In this document: positions 1-8,265 of the stretch, piece after piece
Position numbering within the stretch: position 1 is the stretch's first letter
Layout: each line of letters opens with the position of its first letter
Assembly (NCBI RefSeq): GCF_015319355.1
Contig: NZ_JADILU010000005.1
Coordinates: 372,001 to 436,000 of the forward strand
Length of the DNA stretch: 64,000 bases
From: Psychroserpens luteus
Lineage (GTDB): Bacteria > Bacteroidota > Bacteroidia > Flavobacteriales > Flavobacteriaceae
Direction: 5' to 3'
The notes under the pieces: model-generated
Databases searched by the model: none
Seen by the model: only the letters and a program-made list of their open reading frames with translations
What the model was told of the DNA's origin: nothing
Translations under genes and position numbers: made by a program

Positions 1-1
1 A

Positions 2-724
2 GATTGGTATGGACCAAATAATGCAGCTTTAGTTGTTGCTGGTGATATTGACAGTAAAGAAGCTAAAAAATTAGTTGAAAAGTACTTTTCAGAAATTAAA
101 AGTAGACCAATACCTACAAGAAACTTTGCAAAAGAAGATCCTATTACAGAGAAGATTGATGCTAAATTTTACGATCCAAACATTCAAATTCCTGCAATCA
201 TAACTGCTTATAGAACTCCTGGTTTTAAAGAACGTGATGCTTATGTATTAAGTATGGTTTCTGCATATTTAAGTGATGGTAAAACATCTAAATTATATAA
301 AACAATTGTTGATGATAAGAAAATGGCACTTCAAGTTGGTGCTATTAATATTGATCAAATGGATTATAGTATTTATGCTATTTATGGTCTTCCGCTGGGA
401 GACACAACTTTAGATGCATTACTTACCGAAATGGATTCTGAAATCGCAAAAATGCAAACTGAGCTCATTTCAGAAAATGACTATCAAAAACTTCAAAATA
501 AATTTGAAAACAGATTTGTAAATTCAAATTCAAGCATTCAAGGTATCGCAAATTCTTTAGTAAGAAACTATATGTTATATGATGATATCAATTTAATTAA
601 TTCTGAAATTGAAATCTATAGATCTATCACAAGACAAGAAATTCAAGATGTTGTAAAAAAATATTTGAATCCTAATCAACGTGTAGAATTGGAATATTTA
701 CCAAAAGAAAAAACTGCCAACTAA
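2..724 (+). CDS. M16 family peptidase, 3' part only
   Basis: C-terminal portion of an M16 (pitrilysin/insulinase-type) metallopeptidase; the gene starts before the window and the frame is open from base 2. The visible part opens with the strand YGPNNAALVVAGDID typical of the end of the first M16 fold, followed by a second M16_C fold. The HxxEH zinc motif of active members would lie upstream, so it cannot be checked here. A second M16 gene follows 6 nt after the stop and lacks HxxEH. In Bacteroidetes such pairs usually consist of one zinc-bearing and one non-zinc subunit, so this is inferred to be the catalytic partner. Probably exported to the periplasm. Confidence 0.88.
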   Translation, partial: DWYGPNNAALVVAGDIDSKEAKKLVEKYFSEIKSRPIPTRNFAKEDPITEKIDAKFYDPNIQIPAIITAYRTPGFKERDAYVLSMVSAYLSDGKTSKLYKTIVDDKKMALQVGAINIDQMDYSIYAIYGLPLGDTTLDALLTEMDSEIAKMQTELISENDYQKLQNKFENRFVNSNSSIQGIANSLVRNYMLYDDINLINSEIEIYRSITRQEIQDVVKKYLNPNQRVELEYLPKEKTAN

Positions 725-730
725 AAATAA

Positions 731-2785
731 ATGAAAATGAAATTAAAAATATCAGTATTAATAGTAGCATTTTTAATGTCGGTTGGTGCATCTGCACAAC
801 TTGATCGATCTAAAATGCCAGAACCAGGACCAGCTCCAAAAATCTCACTGGAGAAACCTCAAGAATTTACATTAAAAAATGGTCTAACTGTTTTAGTTGT
901 AGAAAATCATAAATTACCTAGAGTTTCATACTCGTTAACTATTGACAACAAACCAATGACTGTTGGTGATAAAGCTGGTGTTGAGAGTTTAATTGGCTCT
1001 ATGTTAGGTAATGGAACTGAAAACATTTCTAAAGATGAATTTAATGAAGAAGTTGATTTTCTTGGCGCAAGACTAAACTTTGGATTCAGCGGTGGTTTTG
1101 CTAGCTCATTATCTAAATACTCAGATCGTATTTTAGAATTAATGGCAGATGCTACAATCAATCCATTATTAACTGAAGAAGAGTTTGAGAAAGAAAAAGC
1201 GAAACTTATTGATGGCTTAAAAACTGAAGAAAATAGTGTAGATGCTGTAGCAGGTAGAGTTGGATCTGCTTTATCTTATGGTAAAAATCACCCTTATGGC
1301 GAGTTTACTACAGAAGAAACTGTAAACAATGTCTCTTTTGGAGATGCTGTTGCTTTTTATGAAACCTATTTCACCCCTAACAATGCTTATTTAGTTGTTG
1401 TTGGTGATGTTAAGTTTAAAGATGTTAAAAAACAAATAGAAAAACATTTTTCTAAATGGGAAAAATCTGTAGGAGTAGATTATACCGTTAAAGATGAAGC
1501 TCCTAATGCACAATACACACAAATCAATTTTGTGGATATGCCAAACGCTGTTCAATCTAATATCTCATTAACTAATAATGTAGATTTAGAAATGAAAGAT
1601 GACGACTACCACTCTGTATTAATTGCAAATAAAATTTTAGGAGGCGGTTTTAATAGTTACTTAAACATGAATCTTCGTGAAGCACATGGTTATACTTATG
1701 GCGCTAGATCTGGTATTGGAACAGATAAGTACGCATCACGTTTTAGTGCAGGTGCTGCTGTTAGAAACATGGTAACAGATAGTGCTGTGGTTGAAACGTT
1801 GAAAGAAATTAATCGCATTAAGACCGAACCTGTTGAGCAAGATATGCTTAAGAATGCAAAAGCTAAATATGTTGGAGATTTTGTATTGGCTTTAGAAAGC
1901 CCTCAAACTATTGCGCGTTATGCTTTAAATATTAAGTTGAATGATCTTCCAGATGATTTCTACACAACATATTTACAAAAAATAAATGCAGTTACTGCAG
2001 ATGATGTAAATCGTGTTGCTAACAAGTATTTTAAAACTGAAAATGCTCGTATTGTTGTTATCGGGAAAGGTAGCGAAGTATTAGAAAACCTTGAAAAAAC
2101 AGGTATTCCAATTAAATACTATGATAAATATGCTACTGCAACAGATAAGCCAACTTACGATATAGAAATGCCTGCAGATATGGATGCGACTAAAGTAATG
2201 CAATCATATATCGATGCTATTGGAGGAAAAGCAGCTCTAGATAAAGTGAACTCTGTTTATATGACTGCAGAAGCTGAATTACAACCAGGAGTAATGATGA
2301 ATTTAGAATTAAAGAAAACATCTAAAAATCAATCAATGTCTGAGGTTACTGCAATGGGACAATCATTTATGAAGTCTGTTGTTGATGGTGAAGGTGGATA
2401 TGTTGTTGTTCAAGGCCAACGTAAAGACATGACTCCAGAAGAGTTAGTAGAAGCTAAAGTAGAATCTTCTCCTTTTCCTGAAGTTAACTACCTAAATGGT
2501 GGTGTTACTTTAGAAAAAATTGAAAATATTGACGGTGAAAATGCTTATAAAATTAATGTTGGTGACAACAAGACTTTATATTACAGTGTTGAAACAGGTT
2601 TGAAAATCAAACAAGTTGAAACATCAGAAGCCGGTTCTCAATCTGTATTCTATGCTGATTATACAGATATTGGAGGAATTAAATTTCCTTTCAAAATTGG
2701 ACAAACAGCTGGACCACGTCGTTTTGATTTTGCAGTAAAATCTGTAAAAGTAAACGAAGGTGTTACAGATGCTGATTTTGACTAA
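731..2785 (+). CDS. M16 family peptidase-like protein, non-zinc subunit with C-terminal lipoprotein-carrier-like domain
   Basis: 684 aa. Residues 1-22 are a signal peptide ending ASAQ. Two M16 folds follow (about 45-230 and 260-450). Where active members have HxxEH this protein has GVESLIGSMLGNG, so it should not bind zinc. The second fold keeps the Arg/Tyr pair (NLREAHGYTYGA near 313-324) that contacts substrate in the partner subunit of two-gene M16 enzymes. Residues ~490-684 form an extra beta-rich domain resembling LolA/outer-membrane-lipoprotein-sorting folds (weak recognition). It lies 6 nt after the first M16 gene and is almost certainly co-transcribed. A bidirectional hairpin terminator follows. 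Confidence 0.88.
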   Translation: MKMKLKISVLIVAFLMSVGASAQLDRSKMPEPGPAPKISLEKPQEFTLKNGLTVLVVENHKLPRVSYSLTIDNKPMTVGDKAGVESLIGSMLGNGTENISKDEFNEEVDFLGARLNFGFSGGFASSLSKYSDRILELMADATINPLLTEEEFEKEKAKLIDGLKTEENSVDAVAGRVGSALSYGKNHPYGEFTTEETVNNVSFGDAVAFYETYFTPNNAYLVVVGDVKFKDVKKQIEKHFSKWEKSVGVDYTVKDEAPNAQYTQINFVDMPNAVQSNISLTNNVDLEMKDDDYHSVLIANKILGGGFNSYLNMNLREAHGYTYGARSGIGTDKYASRFSAGAAVRNMVTDSAVVETLKEINRIKTEPVEQDMLKNAKAKYVGDFVLALESPQTIARYALNIKLNDLPDDFYTTYLQKINAVTADDVNRVANKYFKTENARIVVIGKGSEVLENLEKTGIPIKYYDKYATATDKPTYDIEMPADMDATKVMQSYIDAIGGKAALDKVNSVYMTAEAELQPGVMMNLELKKTSKNQSMSEVTAMGQSFMKSVVDGEGGYVVVQGQRKDMTPEELVEAKVESSPFPEVNYLNGGVTLEKIENIDGENAYKINVGDNKTLYYSVETGLKIKQVETSEAGSQSVFYADYTDIGGIKFPFKIGQTAGPRRFDFAVKSVKVNEGVTDADFD

Positions 2786-2806
2786 TCATCTAAATACATA
2801 AATTCT

Positions 2807-2840
2807 AAAAATCCGGAGTAATTTTACTTCGGATTTTTTT
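2807..2840. terminator. Bidirectional terminator between M16 operon and DMT exporter
   Basis: Inverted repeat AATCCGGAGTA / TACTTCGGATT (with G-T pairs) followed by T8 on the plus strand and preceded by A4 that gives a weaker U tract on the minus strand. It sits between the convergent stop codons. The right arm contains CTTCGGAT, one base off the window-wide CTTCGGAA octamer. Confidence 0.8.
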
Positions 2841-3718
2841 TATGCCTTCTTTTTATTAGCCAGATAAACTCCTAACAATATAATCACACTAGCAACTATC
2901 TGTAAAGGTCCAAAAATTTCGCCATCTAATAAACCCCAAGACAAAGCCACAACTGGCATCAAATATGTCACTGACGATGCAAAAACAGGTGTCGAGATTT
3001 GTACCAATGTATTGAATAGAACTTTAGCGAGCGCAGTTCCGAAGAAAGAAAGAATAACAACATAAACTATTGACATTTCAAAGTCTGGATGTGCAAATGT
3101 ACTTTCAGAAAAGAAATCTGTAAACAATAATATAACAATGGCTGGAATAATAATGGCCACATAATTTCCCGTTGCAATACTCAATGGCTTCACATTTTGA
3201 AGATGTTTTTTAATGATATTTACATTAAGAGCATACATCACTGTTGAAATTATAACGAAACCAGCGTAAAGGTAATTTTGATCTGGATTTAAGTCTGCTC
3301 CTTGTAAAATTAATATGCTCGTACCAATAAAACCTATAATCACTCCTAAAAATTGACGTCTGGTAAAACCAATTTTAAAAATTGCGAAACCTAGTAAAAT
3401 AGCGTTTAAAGGTACTAAAGAATTAAGAATCGATGTGATTGCACTATCAATTTCTGTTTCTGCAATGGCAAATAAAAAAGCAGGAATAAAGGAGCCTAAA
3501 AAACCTGAGACAACAACCCATCTCCATTCACTTTTCTTAATGGATTTCAAGCTTTTTAAACCAACAGCAAATAAAAAAACTCCTGTAATTATTGTTCGCA
3601 ATGCACCTAATTGATAAGGTGTTAAACCTAGTAATGATTTTTTAATTAAGATAAAAGAGCTACCCCAAATAAGTGATAAAATTAAGAGAAAAAGCCATTT
3701 TTTAGAGTTGTCATTCAT
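2840..3718 (-). CDS. DMT-superfamily (EamA) transporter
   Basis: 292 aa, about ten hydrophobic segments in two EamA repeats (residues ~8-138 and ~152-288). The N-terminal repeat has the family signature WGSSFILIKKSL and the C-terminal one has TYLMPVVALSWGLLDGE, the usual TYL.PV..al.G....gE motif. Members export small metabolites or amino acids across the inner membrane; the substrate cannot be read from the sequence. It is transcribed divergently from the heavy-metal-domain lipoprotein with a 93-bp gap. Confidence 0.9.
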   Translation of the reverse strand: MNDNSKKWLFLLILSLIWGSSFILIKKSLLGLTPYQLGALRTIITGVFLFAVGLKSLKSIKKSEWRWVVVSGFLGSFIPAFLFAIAETEIDSAITSILNSLVPLNAILLGFAIFKIGFTRRQFLGVIIGFIGTSILILQGADLNPDQNYLYAGFVIISTVMYALNVNIIKKHLQNVKPLSIATGNYVAIIIPAIVILLFTDFFSESTFAHPDFEMSIVYVVILSFFGTALAKVLFNTLVQISTPVFASSVTYLMPVVALSWGLLDGEIFGPLQIVASVIILLGVYLANKKKA

Positions 3719-3745
3719 AGGTTTTCTTAGCTAATTCACAAAATT

Positions 3746-3759
3746 CGTTAATTTTAACG
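3746..3759. promoter_or_regulatory. Inverted repeat CGTTAA-TT-TTAACG, candidate operator
   Basis: Perfect 6-bp inverted repeat with 2-bp spacer in the divergent region, about 20 bp upstream of the TAnnTTTG element of the metal-binding lipoprotein gene, where a repressor or activator would be expected. It is AT-rich and could occur by chance. Confidence 0.3.
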
Positions 3760-3779
3760 CAAGGAACATCAATATTTAT

Positions 3780-3787
3780 TAAATTTG
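3780..3787 (+). promoter_or_regulatory. Bacteroidetes -7 element (TAAATTTG) of the HMA lipoprotein gene
   Basis: Exact match to TAnnTTTG, placing the transcription start near 3792 and a leader of about 20 nt before the ATG at 3812. It shows that the in-frame TTG at 3785 lies inside the promoter and cannot be the translation start. Confidence 0.55.
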
Positions 3788-3811
3788 TTTAAATTATTAT
3801 CTATTAATACT

Positions 3812-4351
3812 ATGAAGACATTAAAAAACATATTAGCTATCGCTTTGATTTCTGTATCAATTATTGCTTGTAAAAGTGATAAAGAACCTGAAGTTAAAAC
3901 GGTAGAAACTACAACAGAAATCAATACAAATGCTGCTAAAAAATTAGATCCTAATGCAACTTACGCAAAAGCAGAATTTGGTATTGAAGGTATGACTTGT
4001 GCAATGGGTTGCGCAAAGACTATTGAGAAAAAGATTGCTAAAATGGATGGTGTAAAATCTGCAAAAGTAGATTTTGAAAAAGAATTAGCAATGGTTGAGT
4101 ATGATGAGGCTATGGTAACTCCAAAAACTTTAGAAGAAGCTGTTGCAAAAGCAGGAGATACTTACAAAGTAAAAGACATGCATACTGTAAAAGATTTTTC
4201 TTCGGAAAAACATGAGTGTTCTGCAGATTGCGCAAACAAGACAGAGGCTGAAAAAGCTGCTTGTAAAGCAAAATGTGCTAACAAAACAGAAGCTGAAAAA
4301 ATGGCTTGTGCAGAGGATTGTAAAAAAGACTGTTGTGCTAAAAAAGCTTAA
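3812..4351 (+). CDS. Heavy-metal-associated domain lipoprotein with Cys-rich tail
   Basis: 179 aa from the ATG at 3812 (upstream TTG rejected because it lies in the promoter). Lipoprotein signal peptide ends IIAC, so Cys20 would be lipidated. An HMA fold spans residues ~54-122 with GMTCAMGCAKTIE: the metal-binding motif is CxxxC instead of the classical CxxC. The last ~45 residues hold nine cysteines in two near-repeats built on C(A)NKTEAEK followed by a CCAKK end, resembling a small metallothionein. A periplasm- or membrane-anchored soft-metal (Cu, Zn) binding role is inferred. Monocistronic, closed by a strong terminator. Confidence 0.85.
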   Translation: MKTLKNILAIALISVSIIACKSDKEPEVKTVETTTEINTNAAKKLDPNATYAKAEFGIEGMTCAMGCAKTIEKKIAKMDGVKSAKVDFEKELAMVEYDEAMVTPKTLEEAVAKAGDTYKVKDMHTVKDFSSEKHECSADCANKTEAEKAACKAKCANKTEAEKMACAEDCKKDCCAKKA

Positions 4352-4370
4352 TTCAAGCTACATAAAATTT

Positions 4371-4399
4371 AAAAAACCACTCTTTTGAGTGGTTTTTTT
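4371..4399. terminator. Bidirectional intrinsic terminator
   Basis: AAAACCACTC-TTTT-GAGTGGTTTT hairpin with A tract on the left and T7 on the right, serving both the lipoprotein gene (plus) and the CYTH gene (minus). Confidence 0.88.
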
Positions 4400-4868
4400 A
4401 TGACCAATTCTTAAAAGGATGTTGGCTTAATTGAGAATTATAATAACGCTTATCACCTGTAACTTCTTCACCTAACCAATTTGGTTTTTTAAAGATGTCG
4501 TCTTCATGATTTAATTCAACCTCAGCTACTGTTAAACCTTCATTTTCTTCATGAAACACATCAACTTCAAAAACATGTTCTCCCATTTTAACTTCGTATC
4601 GAACTTTATCAATCACACCTTTTTCACATAGTTTTAAAAGCGCTTCTGCATCTTGTTTTGAGATGTCTTTCTCCCATTCAAAACGCGATAAGCCATCGTT
4701 AGTTGATTTTCCCTTAACGGTTAAAAAACCTTTATCACCTTTTATTCGAACTCTAACTGTTCGCTCTGGATTTGTATTTAAGAACCCCTGAATGATCCTT
4801 GTGTGTTTATGGGATTCGGTTTTAAATGCTTCCGAAGTCACTAAAAATTTACGTTCTATTTCTATCAT
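4398..4868 (-). CDS. CYTH domain protein (triphosphatase-like)
   Basis: 156 aa from the ATG at 4868, four codons inside the longest ORF. This start puts the family signature EIERKFLV at residues 2-9, where CYTH proteins normally have it. Further acidic and basic pairs of the triphosphate tunnel are visible (RVRIKGDKGFLTVKGK, FEWEK, YEVKMGEHVFEVDVF, TVAEVEL, GDKRYYNSQL). Members hydrolyse inorganic triphosphate or thiamine triphosphate, or act as adenylate cyclases; the short single-domain form suggests a cytosolic triphosphatase. It lies downstream of the DUF2238 gene on the same strand, 36 nt away. Confidence 0.88.
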   Translation of the reverse strand: MIEIERKFLVTSEAFKTESHKHTRIIQGFLNTNPERTVRVRIKGDKGFLTVKGKSTNDGLSRFEWEKDISKQDAEALLKLCEKGVIDKVRYEVKMGEHVFEVDVFHEENEGLTVAEVELNHEDDIFKKPNWLGEEVTGDKRYYNSQLSQHPFKNWS

Positions 4869-4904
4869 AGTAATGCCCACGAAAGTGGTATCTTATTATT
4901 AACA

Positions 4905-5507
4905 TTATGCATTCAACTTTTCTATTTCGCTAGTATGATGTTTTCCGAAGATAATCAAAGCCAAAACAGCTCCAATCGTAGCATAAAGCATATCAGATTG
5001 TGTATCCCAAATATAACCTTGAGTTCCTAAAAAAGAATCTCCTCCTTCTCCAGTTCCCAATGAAACTGCCCATTCTATAAACTCATAAGTCACGCTAATT
5101 GCCATAGCAATACAAACCACAATAAAATTGAGCCAACTTTTTGAATTCACAACTTTTTTGCGAATTAATAATTCTCTTGCAATCATTGCTGGCACAAAAC
5201 CTTGAGCAAAATGACCTACCTTATCATAATTATTCCTGGTATGGTTAAAGGTTTCTTGAAGCCAATCAAACAAAGGAACTTCGGCATACGTGTAATGACC
5301 TCCAATGATTAAAATGGCGCAGTGAAAAAATATGAGTACGTAGACAAAATTTGTGAATCTAAATTTTTTAAAAGTGAATATAAGCACCAAAACACCAATC
5401 ACAGCAGGTGAAACCTCCAAAAACCACGTGAAATATTCAAAAGGATCAATAGCAGACCAAATCAATAATAAAACTATTAATCCTAAAAGAGTGTATATAA
5501 GTTTCAT
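4905..5507 (-). CDS. DUF2238 (YjdF-like) integral membrane protein
   Basis: 200 aa with about six transmembrane segments. The conserved block NNYDKVGHFAQGFVPAM (residues ~93-110) and the later YEFIEWAVSL and DTQSDMLYATIGA motifs match the DUF2238 family, whose function is unknown. It probably starts a two-gene unit with the CYTH gene and is divergent from dinB. Confidence 0.85.
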   Translation of the reverse strand: MKLIYTLLGLIVLLLIWSAIDPFEYFTWFLEVSPAVIGVLVLIFTFKKFRFTNFVYVLIFFHCAILIIGGHYTYAEVPLFDWLQETFNHTRNNYDKVGHFAQGFVPAMIARELLIRKKVVNSKSWLNFIVVCIAMAISVTYEFIEWAVSLGTGEGGDSFLGTQGYIWDTQSDMLYATIGAVLALIIFGKHHTSEIEKLNA

Positions 5508-5527
5508 GTTTTGCGCATCGATTAAAT

Positions 5528-5535
5528 CAAAGATA
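5528..5535 (-). promoter_or_regulatory. -7 element (TATCTTTG) of the DUF2238 gene
   Basis: On the minus strand an exact TAnnTTTG; a start near 5523 would leave a ~15-nt leader. It lies only 3 bp from the plus-strand -7 element of dinB, so RNA polymerase cannot occupy both promoters at once. Confidence 0.55.
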
Positions 5536-5538
5536 TTA

Positions 5539-5546
5539 TAAATTTG
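5539..5546 (+). promoter_or_regulatory. -7 element (TAAATTTG) of dinB
   Basis: Exact TAnnTTTG ending 4 nt before the dinB ATG. Transcription would begin at or next to the start codon, giving a leaderless mRNA if this is the promoter in use. Confidence 0.5.
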
Positions 5547-5550
5547 TTTT

Positions 5551-6660
5551 ATGCTAAGCGAATTACCAATTAGAAAAATTATTCATGTAGATATGGACGC
5601 ATTTTATGCCTCTGTAGCAGAAATGGATGACCCAAGTCTAAAAGGTAAAGCCATTGCTGTTGGTGGTGGTGGAACTCGAGGTGTTATAAATGCTGCTAGC
5701 TATGAGGCACGAAAATTTGGCGTAAAAAGTGCCATGTCAGGTCGATTGGCTATCAAATTGTGTCCACATCTTATTTTCGTAAAAACCGATTTTGCACGTT
5801 ATACTGAGATTTCAAAAAAGGTACGCAGCATCTTTTTTGATTATACAGATCTCGTTGAGCCTTTGTCTCTAGACGAAGCTTATTTGGATGTGACTGAGAA
5901 TAAAAAAGGAAATCCGAGTGCGTCGTTATTAGCTCAGGAGATTAGAACTCGCATTTTTAATGAGTTAGGTTTAACAGCTTCTGCAGGAATTTCTATCAAC
6001 AAGTTTATTGCCAAAGTAGCGAGTGATTATAACAAACCCAACGGACAAAAAACCGTGAATCCAGAGGAAGTCCTTCAGTTTTTAGAGGATTTAGATATCA
6101 GGAAGTTTTATGGTGTTGGTAAAGTTACTGCCGAAAAAATGTATCAAAAAGGGATTTTTACCGGTAAGGATTTAAAATCAAAATCATTAGAGTATTTAGA
6201 TGATAACTTCGGAAAGTCAGGACGTTACTATTACCATGTTGTTAGAGGTATTCACACGAGTGAAGTGAAACCCAACCGAATTAGAAAATCGCTCGCTGCA
6301 GAACGTACGTTTAGTGAGAATTTATCTTCGGAAATTTTCATGCTAGAAAAACTAGAGCATATTGCAGAAGAGGTTGCCAAGCGACTCAGCAAAAGTAAAG
6401 TCTCCGGAAAAACAGTAACACTCAAAATAAAATATAGTGACTTTACATTACAAACACGAAGCAAAACCTTGCCCTATTTTGTTAGTGATAAAAGCATTAT
6501 TCTAGAAACTGCTAAAGATTTGTTGTTTCAGGAAAAAATGAGTAATTCGGTACGCTTGTTAGGAATTTCTTTATCTAATTTGAATACTGAGGATTCTAAA
6601 AAGAAGAAAAAAGAAATAAAAGAAGAACCTGTTAGTGTGCAGTTAAAGTTTGAATTTTAA
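5551..6660 (+). CDS. dinB: DNA polymerase IV (Y-family, translesion)
   Basis: 369 aa, full length for the family. The palm carries the metal ligands in VDMDAFYAS (Asp14) and SLDEAYLD (Asp108/Glu109), with YEARKFGVKSAMSG in the fingers. A helix-hairpin-helix (ISINKFIAKVASDYNKPNG, then FYGVGKVTAEKM) and a little-finger domain with RKSLAAERTF follow. The protein ends QLKFEF, a good fit to a beta-clamp-binding peptide. It performs error-prone bypass of DNA lesions. No other ATG exists upstream of the palm motif, so the start is firm. The 3' end of this gene is repeated in degenerate form 5 kb away at 11671-11748. Confidence 0.95.
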   Translation: MLSELPIRKIIHVDMDAFYASVAEMDDPSLKGKAIAVGGGGTRGVINAASYEARKFGVKSAMSGRLAIKLCPHLIFVKTDFARYTEISKKVRSIFFDYTDLVEPLSLDEAYLDVTENKKGNPSASLLAQEIRTRIFNELGLTASAGISINKFIAKVASDYNKPNGQKTVNPEEVLQFLEDLDIRKFYGVGKVTAEKMYQKGIFTGKDLKSKSLEYLDDNFGKSGRYYYHVVRGIHTSEVKPNRIRKSLAAERTFSENLSSEIFMLEKLEHIAEEVAKRLSKSKVSGKTVTLKIKYSDFTLQTRSKTLPYFVSDKSIILETAKDLLFQEKMSNSVRLLGISLSNLNTEDSKKKKKEIKEEPVSVQLKFEF

Positions 6661-6670
6661 ACTCCATACA

Positions 6671-8146
6671 TCAATCAAATTTTTGATTCAACACTTCAAC
6701 AATATTTTCTATTTTTTTGTTTTTAGCAGCTCGATCCAAAACTAATGCTGGTGCTTGTCTTACATCACAATCTTTGATAGAACATCGTTCACAGGTGACA
6801 CCAACCTCTTGAGATTTCATAGTTTTATCTCCCAGAAATTTTAGTTTACGTTCTAATTGGTTATTAATCAATAACCCAACAGTAATGCTTCTATATTGAT
6901 GATCTCTAAAAGGATCTTTAGTAGCAGATGACAATACTAAATATTTGGCATCATCATCCTTATAATTAGAGATTTGAAGATCAAATTCATGCGTTTTTTT
7001 ATGTTTACTAATATCTTTCAAAACGTTTAAGGAAACCCAACGCCTGCAATAATGCTCATTGGTTTGATTAGCACGAGGCGAATGCTGATATGATAAATGA
7101 AGCTCTTTATTTAAATGAAATTTCTCGCTGCCTGCTTTATGAGTAAATCTTAAAAAGAATAAATTTTGAATATTATATGCTTTTGGTAAGATGTTAGTTA
7201 AACGTTGATAGAATGATTCTGGTGATGCGTTAAAAGCGTTCATTGCTTCAATGAATAAGGCTTCATCAAATGTGTCTTTTTCAAAAACTGCATCTAATTG
7301 AGATATCAATTTTGCTTTAGGAATAAGTAATGCTCCTGCAAAATATGAAGCATAAAAATTATTAAGAACTTGTTCAAAATTCTCAAATTTTATCCATGGA
7401 AATGTATATAATCGGTCTTTAATTTCTAAAAAATTACATGCTATTTCTTTAGCATAAATGAAAGAACGTTGTGCTTCATCTATTCCATCTGCAAGTAATA
7501 ATGTTTTAGTTTTAGGCACAAAAACAGAACGTAAATTTTCTAAAGCTTCATATTTACTTAATTCATCTTCTATGATAACATATCCATATTCTTCAATTAA
7601 GATTTCCTCTAAATCTTTTGACGACACTGGCTTTGTTAAATCAACGAGATACGCTTTTGAAAACTTTAAAACCTGTTGTTCTAAATCATCAAAATAATTA
7701 TTATTTGCTTGCTGAAATGTTCGTACAGAAGCCAAGAAAAAACTTTCTCGACTAAAATTATAATGCTGAGCAATTTCAATGATAGTACTTATAAATGCGT
7801 TTACTTTTGCTGGCGCATTAGCCACAATATCTATTAAGTTACTTTCCTTAATCCCGAAAAGTTCTAACGGGATTTCTTTTAAAATTTTTGATTGTAATAT
7901 ATCTCCTATTGGAGCTAAATTTTTATCCAACTTTAAAGACACCATTTGATCATAAGGAACGTCAAGTTTATCTGAAAGCATAGAAATTTTATCTGGTTTC
8001 GGATATTTTTTTCCTTTTTCAATTTCGTTTAAATACGATTTTGAAAGACCAGAAAGTTTGGACAAACCAAATAAGGATAAATTCTTTTCAGTCCTTATCT
8101 GCTTTAGCTTTAAGCCAAATATGAGTTTAATATAATCTTCTTCCAT
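6671..8146 (-). CDS. XRE-family regulator, RamB/ScfR type (HTH + IrrE-like + DUF2083)
   Basis: 491 aa. Residues ~10-65 are an HTH_3 domain (LSLFGLSKLSGLSKSYLNEIEKGKKYP). A helical middle region and an ImmA/IrrE-like segment (around DGIDEAQRSFIYAKEIACNFL, lacking a clean HExxH) follow. The C-terminal DUF2083-like domain has Cys452, Cys455 and Cys460 (TCERCSIKDCDV). This architecture is that of RamB of Corynebacterium/Mycobacterium and ScfR, which control acetate and glyoxylate-shunt genes. Here it is divergent from aceB-aceA, so it is very probably their regulator, sensing a CoA thioester or short-chain acid (inference). Convergent with dinB, 10 nt apart. Confidence 0.9.
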   Translation of the reverse strand: MEEDYIKLIFGLKLKQIRTEKNLSLFGLSKLSGLSKSYLNEIEKGKKYPKPDKISMLSDKLDVPYDQMVSLKLDKNLAPIGDILQSKILKEIPLELFGIKESNLIDIVANAPAKVNAFISTIIEIAQHYNFSRESFFLASVRTFQQANNNYFDDLEQQVLKFSKAYLVDLTKPVSSKDLEEILIEEYGYVIIEDELSKYEALENLRSVFVPKTKTLLLADGIDEAQRSFIYAKEIACNFLEIKDRLYTFPWIKFENFEQVLNNFYASYFAGALLIPKAKLISQLDAVFEKDTFDEALFIEAMNAFNASPESFYQRLTNILPKAYNIQNLFFLRFTHKAGSEKFHLNKELHLSYQHSPRANQTNEHYCRRWVSLNVLKDISKHKKTHEFDLQISNYKDDDAKYLVLSSATKDPFRDHQYRSITVGLLINNQLERKLKFLGDKTMKSQEVGVTCERCSIKDCDVRQAPALVLDRAAKNKKIENIVEVLNQKFD

Positions 8147-8164
8147 AGTAGCAAATATAATCTA

Positions 8165-8216
8165 TTTTGCGAATATACTTTTTCGGCGAATAAATATTTT
8201 TAGCGAACGTTCGCTA
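8165..8216. promoter_or_regulatory. Operator array: GCGAA half-sites every 17 bp plus a 16-bp palindrome
   Basis: GCGAA begins at 8169, 8186 and 8203, an exact 17-bp spacing, and the third copy is the left half of the perfect palindrome TAGCGAACGTTCGCTA (8201-8216). The array lies between the divergent regulator gene (start 8146) and aceB (start 8266), so it can control both. The regulator next to it is the obvious candidate binder; auto-regulation and control of the glyoxylate shunt are inferred. Confidence 0.65.
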
Positions 8217-8265
8217 GGATTTTTAAAAAGTTTATTATATCATTGTAGTGTAAAATTATAATAAG

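Noticed and set aside
3785-3811. TTG start extending the HMA lipoprotein by nine codons
   Set aside because: The TTG lies in the promoter -7 element, and the extension would spoil the lipoprotein signal peptide.
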